Assembly (NCBI RefSeq): GCF_900111615.1
Contig: NZ_FOHU01000006.1
Coordinates: forward strand, 1-64,000
Origin: Natronincola peptidivorans
GTDB lineage: Bacteria > Bacillota > Clostridia > Peptostreptococcales > Natronincolaceae
Direction: 5' to 3'
Length of the DNA: 64,000 nucleotides
Shown here: positions 19,069-27,969 of the stretch, piece after piece
How positions within the stretch are numbered: the stretch's first letter is position 1
Layout: the number at the start of each line of letters is the position of its first letter
Made by a program: the position numbers and the translations under genes
Notes under the pieces: generated by a model
The model's database searches: none
What the model was told of the DNA's origin: nothing
What the model saw: only the letters and a program-made list of their open reading frames with translations

Positions 19069-19990
19069 TTTTTTCATCTCCATTATATTTACATAATATC
19101 AGGAATGAGTTAGCAAAAAAATCGAATAGTCCATTTTTTATTATGTTATCATATACAAGTTTTTCATTAAATAGTTGTAGTCTTTCTTGAGAATAGCTAG
19201 GAATAAATGAATCTATTTGTCCAATTGTAGGCAAAAAACTTTCTGAAAATATTTGTACAGGGATTTTATAATCTGGCATTGGATAGTAAAACTGCAAAAT
19301 ATTAAACCCTATACTTTTTAGTAGCTCTTCTAATTCTTGTTTGCTAAAGGTTCTAACACCACTATCTTCAGTCAAATATCCTTCTAACCCATCAAATAAG
19401 CGGCCTGTGTGGTCTTCTGGTGACCCTGACCAATATTTTAAGCCAAATTTATTTTCAATGCCTATAATAAGCTCTCCATCCTTCTTTAACATACTCTTAA
19501 TATTTTTTAAAAAATCTTCATAGGGAGATGGTGTTTTGGTATATAGTGCAGCATATTCCAGAACTCCTATTAAGGTAATATAATCATATTTTTTTTGTAG
19601 TTCTATTTCATTTAAATTTCCTACAACTATGTCTAAGTTTGATTTCTCTTTATTTCTATAGGCTATGATTTCTGCTCGTCTTTTTGAAAGCTCTACAGCA
19701 GTTACATCAGCACACTTTTCACAGAATAATCCCGTTAACGCTCCACATCCTGCACCTATTTCTAGCAAACTTTTACTATTATCAAAATTATACCATTCTA
19801 ATAAGTTTCTCCGAATTGGTGTTAAGTGATAATAAACAGGCCATCTAATGTCATTCTTTAAAATCTCAGTGAAATCACTATGATTCTTCACAATATCTAA
19901 TAGCTCATTTTCTATGTCTCCATCTGAATAATGGTCTTTTCCTGAATAATGTTTTAAGTTTAATATAACATTTCCTATTTTCTGAATCAT
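19049..19990 (-). CDS. Class I SAM-dependent methyltransferase, probable glycan terminator
   Basis: A 313-residue methyltransferase with motif I LEIGAGCGALTG (76-87), the acidic AVELSKRR after it, and ITLIGVLEY as motif IV. In WbdD-type proteins such a domain caps the non-reducing end of the growing polysaccharide, in cooperation with a kinase. The next gene starts inside this one (20-bp overlap) and supplies kinase and coiled coil. The gene is the first after a 298-bp gap. Its AAGGAGG lies 32 bases before the ATG, with a self-complementary hairpin between them. Confidence 0.82.
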   Translation of the reverse strand: MIQKIGNVILNLKHYSGKDHYSDGDIENELLDIVKNHSDFTEILKNDIRWPVYYHLTPIRRNLLEWYNFDNSKSLLEIGAGCGALTGLFCEKCADVTAVELSKRRAEIIAYRNKEKSNLDIVVGNLNEIELQKKYDYITLIGVLEYAALYTKTPSPYEDFLKNIKSMLKKDGELIIGIENKFGLKYWSGSPEDHTGRLFDGLEGYLTEDSGVRTFSKQELEELLKSIGFNILQFYYPMPDYKIPVQIFSESFLPTIGQIDSFIPSYSQERLQLFNEKLVYDNIIKNGLFDFFANSFLILCKYNGDEKNANSIR

Positions 19991-20029
19991 AGCATTGATA
20001 TATCTTAATAGATATATCCTAACCTCCTT
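19991..20029 (-). promoter_or_regulatory. Ribosome site separated from the ATG by a hairpin
   Basis: AAGGAGG (20023-20029) is 32 bases from the methyltransferase ATG. Between them, GATATATC (20011-20018) can pair with GATATATC (19997-20004) around a six-base loop. If the hairpin forms, the effective spacing falls to 10 bases, a normal distance. No better site lies nearer the ATG, and no AUG, GUG or UUG codon occurs in frame in the gap. Confidence 0.55.
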
Positions 20030-20074
20030 AGTTTTTACTTTTTGTAAATCCCATTTCTTTTCTTGCTGCTGAGC

Positions 20075-20092
20075 TAGGAGTGTAAACTCCTA
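20075..20092. other. Perfect 7-bp hairpin in the gap before the methyltransferase gene
   Basis: TAGGAGT and ACTCCTA pair around a GTAA loop. No T-run follows on either strand, so it is not a standard terminator. The remaining part of the 298-bp gap (19991-20288) is AT-rich and shows no gene. Confidence 0.35.
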
Positions 20093-20288
20093 TATGGTGA
20101 ACTTTTCTTGTATCTAAAAATCATTATCAACTCTTTCGAAACTTGTTTACTGGAATGCTGCGTTATTTCGGTGCCATATTAATTGTTGTCAAAATATTAT
20201 AATTAATAAAAAGCATCTTACATCTATAAAATTGCACAAAGATTATTTTATCAACTTTTATTCTTAATTTCCTCATTGGTAAATTTGA

Positions 20289-20789
20289 CTAAATATCTTG
20301 ATTTCTACTTTTAACGAATACTACTTTATTTAAAGATATTTCTTTTGTTTCTATCTTGAGTTTTAGATCATACATACCCTCAGACAATTCTTGCTTATCA
20401 ATTATAATTTGGAACCCTGAATCATCGTAATTTGCTTCATGACCTAAATGTTTCGTTACATCTTTTCTCTCTTCTATAAATACAGGAAATACATAATTAT
20501 TGTCATCATTAGTAAGCGTTAAATAAGTTTTAGTATTGCTTGATGAGATTCCTTCAAGCAATGCCCACCCTTTAATAACTACAATTTCATCGCTTTCATA
20601 ATATCGTTCAATATTTAACAGTAATTCTTTATTTTGAAAGTCATCAATTTCTATATTTCTACTTTCACCTGTATTGCTATTAAGTAAAGCTATATTATTA
20701 CTATTATATAAATGTAAAGAAAGAATAACAATCATATATATAACAAAGCAACTAATTGCTAAGTTTTTCTTTGTTAGCTTTCTAATCAT
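20289..20789 (-). CDS. Exported single-copy GWA-motif domain protein
   Basis: A 166-residue protein with an N-terminal membrane anchor (about residues 10-28) and one copy of the domain seen twice in the 304-residue protein at 12.6 kb. Shared marks are VIKGWALLEG, a TYLTL strand, RKDVTKHLG, DDSGFQ and a terminal YDLKLKIE strand. Its ATG lies inside the last codons of the Wzt gene (8-bp overlap) with GGAGG before it, so it is made together with the exporter. A role at the outer face during glycan export or attachment is plausible but unproven. Confidence 0.68.
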   Translation of the reverse strand: MIRKLTKKNLAISCFVIYMIVILSLHLYNSNNIALLNSNTGESRNIEIDDFQNKELLLNIERYYESDEIVVIKGWALLEGISSSNTKTYLTLTNDDNNYVFPVFIEERKDVTKHLGHEANYDDSGFQIIIDKQELSEGMYDLKLKIETKEISLNKVVFVKSRNQDI

Positions 20790-22056
20790 GACTATCCTCC
20801 ATTTTTTTTAATGATACTTTTGATTCTATGTCATAAATGCCAAATATTTTTTTTGTAGCTACTACTTCTATGAAAAAAGCATCGTATAGTCTATGGAAAA
20901 TATGCAAGTAATCCTCTTTATATTTAGTACACCCAAAAGATAGAGAATAATTTCCTACTTGTAATCTTAATTTTTGTTGAAAGGAAATAACTATTTCCCG
21001 TCCTTTATTACATACCTCAGTATCAATATTTTCTATATACGTATTTGTTCCACAGATTTCATTGCCTTTAATATCTTTAATTGAAAAGGCAAATATGGGT
21101 TCTTCAATACTTTCATAAAATTTCACTTTCATTTTTACAGTTACTTCTTCATTATGCAAAAAAGTAGTATATGGTATTCCTTCTTCGCTAAAAATTCCAA
21201 AGTCAATTATTTCTGCTTTCTTATCTCCATATTCTAACATTTCCTTATTAATAGTAAATTGCTCTTTCCAGTAAGTTTCTTGATGAATTAGTAAATCTTT
21301 TCCTTTTATTTCTTTATTTTCATAGCAATTTGATAATAGCTTTTTATAAACATCCACCATAGTTTTAGGAGTTCCTTCCTCTACTTTTACTCCTTCATTT
21401 AAAACTATAGCGCTAGTACAATATTTTAAGATGCTGTCCATTGAATGACTTACAAACAATATAGTTTTTCCTAGTTCTTGAAATTCCTTGAATTTTTTGT
21501 AGCATTTTGTTTGAAAGGCTACATCTCCAACACTTAACGCTTCATCTACTATTAGAATATCTGGATCTACATTAATGGAAACAGCAAAAGCTAATCGTGC
21601 AAACATACCACTGGAATATATTTTTACTGGCTGATATGCAAAATCTCCTATATCTGCAAATTCTAAAATGTTATTGATTTTTCCGTCCATTTCTTCTTTT
21701 GTGTAACCCATCATTCTTCCATTTAAGTAAATATTCTCTATTCCTGTATAATCAGGATTAAAACCTGCTCCTAATTCTAATAATGCAGCTATCTTTCCAT
21801 TTGCTTTTACTTCACCTAAGGTTGGTGAAAGTACTCCAGTAATTATTTTTAAAATAGTTGATTTGCCAGAACCATTCTTTCCAAGAATGCCTAGTGTCTC
21901 ACCTTTTTTTATATTAAAACTAACATCTTTAAGGGCGTAAAAGTCTTTATGATATTTTTTTCTAAGAGGATTAATACCTTCTTTTAATCGATCAATAGGT
22001 TTTTCATATAATCTATATATTTTCGACAAGTTTTTCACTTCAATTGCAATGTCCAT
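20782..22056 (-). CDS. wzt: Polysaccharide ABC exporter ATPase with C-terminal glycan-binding domain (Wzt)
   Basis: The ATPase drives export of lipid-linked polysaccharide. Walker A is LGKNGSGKST, the signature region is KIYSSGMFARLAFA, and Walker B is DILIVDEALSVGD. The protein has 424 residues, about 170 more than a minimal ATPase. The extra C-terminal part (from KAEIIDFGIF, about residue 255) resembles the Wzt carbohydrate-binding domain that reads the terminal cap of the chain in E. coli O9a. That fits the nearby methyltransferase/kinase genes. The ATG follows AAAGGAGATAACT and the gene directly follows the permease. Confidence 0.9.
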   Translation of the reverse strand: MDIAIEVKNLSKIYRLYEKPIDRLKEGINPLRKKYHKDFYALKDVSFNIKKGETLGILGKNGSGKSTILKIITGVLSPTLGEVKANGKIAALLELGAGFNPDYTGIENIYLNGRMMGYTKEEMDGKINNILEFADIGDFAYQPVKIYSSGMFARLAFAVSINVDPDILIVDEALSVGDVAFQTKCYKKFKEFQELGKTILFVSHSMDSILKYCTSAIVLNEGVKVEEGTPKTMVDVYKKLLSNCYENKEIKGKDLLIHQETYWKEQFTINKEMLEYGDKKAEIIDFGIFSEEGIPYTTFLHNEEVTVKMKVKFYESIEEPIFAFSIKDIKGNEICGTNTYIENIDTEVCNKGREIVISFQQKLRLQVGNYSLSFGCTKYKEDYLHIFHRLYDAFFIEVVATKKIFGIYDIESKVSLKKMEDSHD

Positions 22057-22067
22057 AGTTATCTCCT

Positions 22068-22880
22068 TTACAATACATCTGAAAAGTGAGGACGTACTCT
22101 TCTAAAAAATAGCGCTCCTAATATAAAAATTATTGCTGTTACTACCCAAAAATACATTGTTTGATTATATCTTTCCCAAAACCAAACATGATTTATAAAT
22201 GTATCTCTATATCCTTGTACTATATAGAACATTGGATTCACCTTAAATAGAAACATGTATTTTGGAGGAAGTATTTCATAATTCCAAAATATCGGAGTTA
22301 GCCAAAAACCCAGTTGAATTATTATCGCCATAATTTGTGTCATATCTTTTAAAAAAACCGCTAAGGCAGAAGTAAACCAAGATAGGGCTATCACAACCAT
22401 TATGGTGGAAAATAAATAGTAAATCACTTGTAAGTTGACTATATGTAAAGGAAATCCATACAGTCCAAACATTAAAAATAGAAACCCAATAAAAAACAGG
22501 TGAATAAAGAGAGCGGATACTATTTTGACAATCGGTAACACGCTTACTCTGAAAACAACTTTCTTTACAAGATAACTATACTCATATAAACAACCGGTAG
22601 CACTATTCCATGCTTCACTAAAGAAAAACCAAGGTATCATTCCACATATAAGCCACAAAATAAATGGCACATCCGATACTGGTTGTGATTTAAAGCCTAC
22701 TTGAAAAACAAACCAAAAGATAAAGATAGTTATTATTGGTTGTACAAATCCCCATACTATTCCAAAATACGAACCAGCATACCTTACTTTAAAGTCATTT
22801 TTTGCTAAATCTAAAATTAATTCCCTATTATGAAAAAGGTCTCTAATAAAGTATATAAATTCTTTAAGTTTATTTAACAC
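22068..22880 (-). CDS. wzm: Polysaccharide ABC exporter permease (Wzm/TagG type)
   Basis: A 270-residue ABC-2 membrane protein with six hydrophobic segments. The N-terminal amphipathic RELILDLAKNDFKVRYAGS and the GIVWGFVQPI block are typical of Wzm, TagG and KpsM. It forms the channel with the ATPase encoded 11 bp downstream. The start is GTG with GGGGAG eight bases upstream. Its gene follows rmlB by 12 bp, so sugar synthesis and export genes form one operon. Confidence 0.92.
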   Translation of the reverse strand: MLNKLKEFIYFIRDLFHNRELILDLAKNDFKVRYAGSYFGIVWGFVQPIITIFIFWFVFQVGFKSQPVSDVPFILWLICGMIPWFFFSEAWNSATGCLYEYSYLVKKVVFRVSVLPIVKIVSALFIHLFFIGFLFLMFGLYGFPLHIVNLQVIYYLFSTIMVVIALSWFTSALAVFLKDMTQIMAIIIQLGFWLTPIFWNYEILPPKYMFLFKVNPMFYIVQGYRDTFINHVWFWERYNQTMYFWVVTAIIFILGALFFRRVRPHFSDVL

Positions 22881-22892
22881 TGCACTTCTCCC

Positions 22893-23954
22893 CTAATTTG
22901 CTCTATCTCCATACATCCTATCATAATACTCCATATACTCACCACTAATAATCTTCTCCCACCAGCTTTTATTATCTAAATACCATTGTATCGTTTCTTC
23001 TATGCCTTCTTCAAAGGTATATTCTGGCTCCCAACTTAATTCTGTAGTAATTTTTGTATTGTCAATAGCATATCTCCTATCGTGGCCTAGCCTGTCCTTT
23101 ACATAGGTGATTAGGTCCTCTGTTTTCTCTAATCTATTGATAATTAGTTTTACGATTTGAATATTGGCTTTTTCATTGTTGCCACCGATGTTATATACTT
23201 CACCAAGCTTTCCTTTATGAAGGACTGTTTCTATGGCGATACAATGATCTTTTACATGCAACCAATCTCTTACCTGCATACCGTCTCCATAAACTGGTAG
23301 ACTCTTTTCTGCCAATGTGTTTGCTATCATCAGTGGAATTAGCTTTTCTGGGAATTGATATGGCCCATAGTTATTTGAGCATCTTGTAGTATTTGTCGGC
23401 ATTTTATAGGTTTCATTATAGGCTCTGACGATCATATCAGCACTGGCCTTGCTGGCTGAGTATGGACTATTTGGGGCTAATGGAGTTTCCTCTGTAAACA
23501 AACCAGTTGCTCCTAATGCTCCATATACTTCATCCGTTGATACCTGTAGATATTTTACGCCCTCTCTATAGATGGGGTATCCAGTATCATCCTTTCCTAG
23601 TGTCCATGTGTTTTTTGCAGCATCAAGCAGTACTTGTGTACCCATAATGTTTGTTCTCAAGAAAATCTCTGGATCTTCTATACTTCTATCTACATGGCTT
23701 TCAGCGGCAAAGTTGATGACATAGTCAAATTGATAGTCTGCAAAAAGCTTATTTACCAATTCTCTGTCAGCGATATCTCCTTTTACAAATGTATATCTAT
23801 CGTTGTCTTCTATAGCCTTTAGGTTTTCTAGATTTCCTGCGTATGTCAATGCATCTAAGTTGACTATCTTATAATCATTATATTTTTTTAGCATATGTAT
23901 AATAAAATTGCTGCCAATGAAGCCTGCTCCACCGGTTACTAATAGCTTTTTCAT
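22893..23954 (-). CDS. rfbB: dTDP-glucose 4,6-dehydratase
   Basis: RmlB converts dTDP-glucose to dTDP-4-keto-6-deoxyglucose, the second step to dTDP-rhamnose. The 353-residue protein has the NAD motif GGAGFIGSN, the STDEVYG block with the catalytic Asp-Glu pair, YSASKASAD with catalytic Tyr-x-x-x-Lys, and TRCSNNYGPYQFPEK. It is 15 bp from rmlC. Confidence 0.96.
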   Translation of the reverse strand: MKKLLVTGGAGFIGSNFIIHMLKKYNDYKIVNLDALTYAGNLENLKAIEDNDRYTFVKGDIADRELVNKLFADYQFDYVINFAAESHVDRSIEDPEIFLRTNIMGTQVLLDAAKNTWTLGKDDTGYPIYREGVKYLQVSTDEVYGALGATGLFTEETPLAPNSPYSASKASADMIVRAYNETYKMPTNTTRCSNNYGPYQFPEKLIPLMIANTLAEKSLPVYGDGMQVRDWLHVKDHCIAIETVLHKGKLGEVYNIGGNNEKANIQIVKLIINRLEKTEDLITYVKDRLGHDRRYAIDNTKITTELSWEPEYTFEEGIEETIQWYLDNKSWWEKIISGEYMEYYDRMYGDRAN

Positions 23955-23969
23955 CTTCTTATCCCCCGT

Positions 23970-24521
23970 TTACTTCAAAGTTTCCTTTAAGGATTTCCAT
24001 TGCTTGTCTTTTTCAGATAACATAATCTCTTTTAGATTTTCTATCGGCCATTCTATCGCTATATCTGGGTCATTCCATAGGATTCCACCTTCGTCTTCTG
24101 GATGGTAATAATCAGTACATTTATAGACAAACTCTGCTTCTTCTGACAGAACCACAAATCCATGGGCAAAGCCTTCAGAGACATAGAATTGTCTTTTGTT
24201 CTCCTCCGATAGAATTGCCCCATACCATTTACCATAGGTTGGTGAATTCTTTCTAATATCTACTACAACATCAAAGACTTCTCCTTTTGTTACACGTACG
24301 AGTTTACCTTGCGGATGTTTATATTGAAAGTGCAGTCCTCTAAGGACACCTTGTTTTGATTTTGACTCATTATCCTGTACAAATACCATGTCTAATCCAG
24401 CATTTTTAAAATCCTGATAGTTATAGGTCTCCATAAAATAGCCTCTATTGTCTCCAAACACAGTAGGCTCGATAATATATAAGCCTTTTATATCTGTTTC
24501 GATAAAGTTAAATTTTCCCAT
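23970..24521 (-). CDS. rfbC: dTDP-4-dehydrorhamnose 3,5-epimerase
   Basis: RmlC is the third enzyme of the dTDP-rhamnose pathway. At 183 residues it has the normal length, with FVQDNESKS, VLRGLHFQ (catalytic His), GEVFDVVVDIR and FAHGFVVLSE in the expected order. AGGAGG lies four bases before the ATG, and rmlA ends 8 bp upstream. Confidence 0.96.
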   Translation of the reverse strand: MGKFNFIETDIKGLYIIEPTVFGDNRGYFMETYNYQDFKNAGLDMVFVQDNESKSKQGVLRGLHFQYKHPQGKLVRVTKGEVFDVVVDIRKNSPTYGKWYGAILSEENKRQFYVSEGFAHGFVVLSEEAEFVYKCTDYYHPEDEGGILWNDPDIAIEWPIENLKEIMLSEKDKQWKSLKETLK

Positions 24522-24529
24522 AGGTCCTC

Positions 24530-25438
24530 CTATACACTTCCTACTAATTTTTCTTCTACAGGGTCTACTTCTGCATCCTGTATCAAACTATATAAATATT
24601 GTCCATAGTCTGTTTTTTCTAGTTCTTTTGCTGTTTTTAGAAGCTCTTTTTTTGTAGTGTAACCTTTTCTGTAGGCGATCTCCTCAATACATGCTATGTA
24701 AAGCCCTTGTCTCTTTTGGATGGCTTCTACAAAGTTACTAGCCTCTAGTAGTCCACTATGGGTTCCTGTATCTAGCCATGCCATCCCTCTTCCAAACAGT
24801 TCCACTTTTAGCTTGCCTCTTCTTAGGTATTCATTGTTTATGGAGGTGATTTCGATCTCACCTCTAGCTGATGGTTTTACATTTTTTGCAATATCTACTA
24901 CTTCATTATCATAAAAGTATAGCCCTGGTACTGCATAGTTTGATTTAGGCTTTTTAGGTTTTTCTTCTATAGAGATGACATTATTATCTGCATCAAATTC
25001 TACTACACCAAACTCAATAGGATTATTCACGTAGTAGCCAAATATAGTGGCCCCATCTTTGCGATTCACAGCCCTTTCTAATATCTGTGTAAAGCCTTGG
25101 CCATAAAAAATGTTGTCTCCTAGGATTAGGGCAACATTATCGTCACCTATGAATTCTTCCCCTACGATAAAGGCATCTGCTAATCCTCTAGGCTTGTCTT
25201 GGATGGCATAGGAGATGTTGATTCCCATATGTTGCCCATTACCCAATAGTTCTTCATAGGAGCCTATATCTCTAGGTGAGGATATTATCAATATATCCTT
25301 TATCCCTGCCAGCATCAATACTGATAGTGGATAATAAATCATTGGTTTATCATATATAGGCAGTAGCTGTTTTGATATGGAACGGGTTACAGGATACAGT
25401 CTAGTACCGGATCCTCCCGCTAATATGATCCCTTTCAT
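24530..25438 (-). CDS. rfbA: Glucose-1-phosphate thymidylyltransferase
   Basis: RmlA makes dTDP-glucose from dTTP and glucose-1-phosphate. The 302 residues include the nucleotide-binding [20 protein letters not shown] at the N-terminus, [10 protein letters not shown] (metal-binding Asp) and [20 protein letters not shown]. It leads the rmlACB-wzm-wzt-GWA run. The 140 bp upstream separate it from the ligase gene; I see no convincing promoter there, so it may be read through from 27.7 kb. Confidence 0.96.
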   Translation of the reverse strand: MKGIILAGGSGTRLYPVTRSISKQLLPIYDKPMIYYPLSVLMLAGIKDILIISSPRDIGSYEELLGNGQHMGINISYAIQDKPRGLADAFIVGEEFIGDDNVALILGDNIFYGQGFTQILERAVNRKDGATIFGYYVNNPIEFGVVEFDADNNVISIEEKPKKPKSNYAVPGLYFYDNEVVDIAKNVKPSARGEIEITSINNEYLRRGKLKVELFGRGMAWLDTGTHSGLLEASNFVEAIQKRQGLYIACIEEIAYRKGYTTKKELLKTAKELEKTDYGQYLYSLIQDAEVDPVEEKLVGSV

Positions 25439-25578
25439 CTTGCTTCCCCCTTTTTACATCAACTATCTATTTGGTAATAAACTTCATCATTATTACTTAT
25501 TCTACTTTATCATAAAGAATCCTGTTGTAAAATGTTATTTATTGTGTTACTTTATGGATTTAAAGGAAAAACTTTATA

Positions 25579-27738
25579 TTAATCCTCCTGCTGTAATCTT
25601 TCCTTAGCAATATTGATTTTTTCTATTGTATTTTGATCTAAATTGATATGAAAACGCTGTTTGACATACCACTCAGGTGCGTCACTTACGTCCCTTAGTA
25701 CTGTTTCTTTGGTGTGAAGAAGCTCTTTGTTTATCTCCTCTATCCTCTGCTCTAGCTCTAGTACTCTTTCAAAATACATTTCAGCCTCAGTAGTCTCTCC
25801 TGTGTCCATCATAATGCTACCTACAGCATAATAGAAGTCAATAGAAAAGTTGTAAGTATGATCACTTAAGCTATGGCTTTCAAGATATTTTTCTACTAAT
25901 TCTACTGCTCTAGCATATTCTCCTATTGTTGTATAATAATTTATTGCGTTTTGCAATACCGCCATGCTATTACTATCTCTACTTAAAGCTTTCTCTACAT
26001 TTTTCTTGGATTTTTCTATTAGCGCTTCATCTGGTGCATTTAATCCAATAAGTAATTGTAGTTGAGCTAAATCAAGATGGTATGTAGCATTGTACAGGTA
26101 TTGTCTTGAGGCCTTTTCCAGGTGTTCCATTGACTTGTAATAGTCTCCTTCTTCTGCTAGTGCTATGGCTGTTGTTGCATTTTTTATTCCTAATCTAAAG
26201 GCACCTGATAGTAGCAATACTACTATAGACAAAGCAATTATGGCTGTTTTAGGAAGGCTTCGTGTAATGTTTGTTTTTGATGGTTGTGGGATGTAATTTT
26301 TATAGGCAGCTGTTACTATGGCTATTAATAGCCAAAAAATAACAGCATAGGCTCCCAACGACATATTGAAGTCAATGGTATTATGAAGCATCATTGCCAG
26401 TACTGCACATATGATTCCGGTTAGTTTGTTTGAAAGCCTTTGATCCTCTATATTTTTTATTGTTTTATAGCTAATCCATAAGAAACATGCATAAATACCT
26501 AGTAGCAGAAATAAACCAATGGTACCTGACTCTATCCAACTCTGCATGATATTGTTATGCACTTCTGTTGTAGTATAATCATAGGTTTTATATTGGCCGT
26601 ATAGAGCAGCCCAACCTCCACCGCCTGTACCTAAAATAGGATAGTCTTTCACGACTTTTAAAGCATCTTGATAAAAAACGCCTCTTTCAACAACAGTAAA
26701 GGTTCTCAAGTTTATGGTTGCCAACCTTGAAGATACGGTTTCTGGAAAAAGTCTTATCATATGTCCGTTTGTTAATAGTATTGTAAGTAAAATGGTAGTA
26801 ATGCTAATAATTACTATCAAGGATTTTTTGTTAATATATTGTTCATGTAATGTGGTCACATATCTATGTAAAAGATAAGTGACTCCTACTGTTGTTATAC
26901 TTCCTATAAGTAACCAGCTCCATCCTAAAGCTTGATTGGATGTCTGTATCGCTTTATATATCTGTGGGGTCGTTATCCCAAAAGCTAATATAATACCCAC
27001 GAAGGAAAAGATGATGTCTTTTAGAGTCTGCTTTTTCATAAGAACTAGTGCAATAAAGCCTACTACAGGCAACAAAAGCCAAGCTCCTCTTGAGTAAGAA
27101 AATATTAGTCCAAAAAATAGAAGATAACCCATAGCTACAGCAGTGTATTTTTTCCACCCTTCATTGGCTGTTATTTCTCCCATAGCTAAAAATAAAGTGG
27201 CTAGCATAAAAGCACCAAAGGTATTGTGGTATTGAAAGGTAGAGCTTATCATTCCCTCCTTAAAGGCATCCTGGTATGTAAAGCTTCCAAAGCTTGCCCC
27301 TATTCCTATAATACTGACAATTGTACCACTAAGCAGTATAGACCAGCTTATAGTACTAATTTCTTTGTTTCCTTTTATTTCACTAACTGTTATAAAAAAG
27401 ATTAAAAAGTAAGTGGTATTTTTTATGGCTTCAAAAACTGCTTTGTGTTTATTAATAGCAAGTGGGAATGACACAACATATAGGATCATCATGGCTGTGA
27501 TTAAATACTCTATCCATGTAGAGAATACCATCTTTTCCTTTTCTAAAACATTTCTTATAGCGGCTCCTAGTGCTAATAAAGCAATCATAATACTGGCTGT
27601 ATAAAATTCCTTTTCAAAAAATAATCCTCTAAATAAAGGCAGAAATGAAACTATAATACATAAAAACAATACTTGGACCTTCATTCCCGACCTTTTTTCT
27701 TCTTTATTATACAACTTTTTTATCCTTTTTGTTGCCAT
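25579..27738 (-). CDS. O-antigen ligase/polymerase-type membrane protein with C-terminal TPR-like helices
   Basis: A 719-residue protein with about 12 membrane segments in its first 500 residues. It has the Wzy_C-type loop: GTGGGGWAALYG and then the conserved HNNIMQSWIESGTIG block. A C-terminal part of about 190 helical residues has TPR-like pairs. Proteins of this type join a polyprenyl-linked glycan to an acceptor; WsaB, which glycosylates the Geobacillus S-layer protein, belongs here. Polymerase activity cannot be excluded. It has its own predicted promoter and opens the rml/exporter operon. Confidence 0.83.
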   Translation of the reverse strand: MATKRIKKLYNKEEKRSGMKVQVLFLCIIVSFLPLFRGLFFEKEFYTASIMIALLALGAAIRNVLEKEKMVFSTWIEYLITAMMILYVVSFPLAINKHKAVFEAIKNTTYFLIFFITVSEIKGNKEISTISWSILLSGTIVSIIGIGASFGSFTYQDAFKEGMISSTFQYHNTFGAFMLATLFLAMGEITANEGWKKYTAVAMGYLLFFGLIFSYSRGAWLLLPVVGFIALVLMKKQTLKDIIFSFVGIILAFGITTPQIYKAIQTSNQALGWSWLLIGSITTVGVTYLLHRYVTTLHEQYINKKSLIVIISITTILLTILLTNGHMIRLFPETVSSRLATINLRTFTVVERGVFYQDALKVVKDYPILGTGGGGWAALYGQYKTYDYTTTEVHNNIMQSWIESGTIGLFLLLGIYACFLWISYKTIKNIEDQRLSNKLTGIICAVLAMMLHNTIDFNMSLGAYAVIFWLLIAIVTAAYKNYIPQPSKTNITRSLPKTAIIALSIVVLLLSGAFRLGIKNATTAIALAEEGDYYKSMEHLEKASRQYLYNATYHLDLAQLQLLIGLNAPDEALIEKSKKNVEKALSRDSNSMAVLQNAINYYTTIGEYARAVELVEKYLESHSLSDHTYNFSIDFYYAVGSIMMDTGETTEAEMYFERVLELEQRIEEINKELLHTKETVLRDVSDAPEWYVKQRFHINLDQNTIEKINIAKERLQQED

Positions 27739-27794
27739 TGTAGCACCTCAGATTTATTAAATTCATTATATAAAGCTACTATCTTGCCCCTTCT

Positions 27795-27823
27795 ATTGTA
27801 TACAAAATTTTCCTCAAAGACAA
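27795..27823 (-). promoter_or_regulatory. Sigma-A-type promoter before the ligase gene
   Basis: On the minus strand TTGTCT (27818-27823), a 17-bp spacer and TACAAT (27795-27800). The leader to the ATG at 27738 is about 50 bases. It would drive the ligase, rmlACB and exporter run. Confidence 0.5.
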
Positions 27824-27901
27824 TAAAATCTCTATAAAATCTGTAGAATCTCTATATCATAAATAAATTGTAACTATACTGATCTCTATATAAAATATTT
27901 A

Positions 27902-27926
27902 GGCGAAGAAAATTTATTTCTCCGCC
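27902..27926 (-). terminator. Hairpin after the 28-kb SLH protein gene
   Basis: GGCGGAGAAA pairs with TTTCTTCGCC (one G-U pair) around a TAAAT loop on the minus strand. TAAATATTTT follows, so the U-run is broken. It separates the SLH gene from the ligase promoter. Confidence 0.5.
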
Positions 27927-27969
27927 ATAATAACTTTAATTAAGTTGATATAAGTAATTAAATATGTTT

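Noticed and set aside
19991-20288. TTGACA at about 20180 (minus strand) as a promoter for the methyltransferase operon
   Set aside because: No acceptable -10 lies 16-19 bp downstream; the nearest AT-rich box is only seven bases away.
25439-25578. A promoter directly before rmlA
   Set aside because: TTTACA and TAGAAT boxes exist, but the spacer is 21 bp with no sign of an activator site, so I did not call it.
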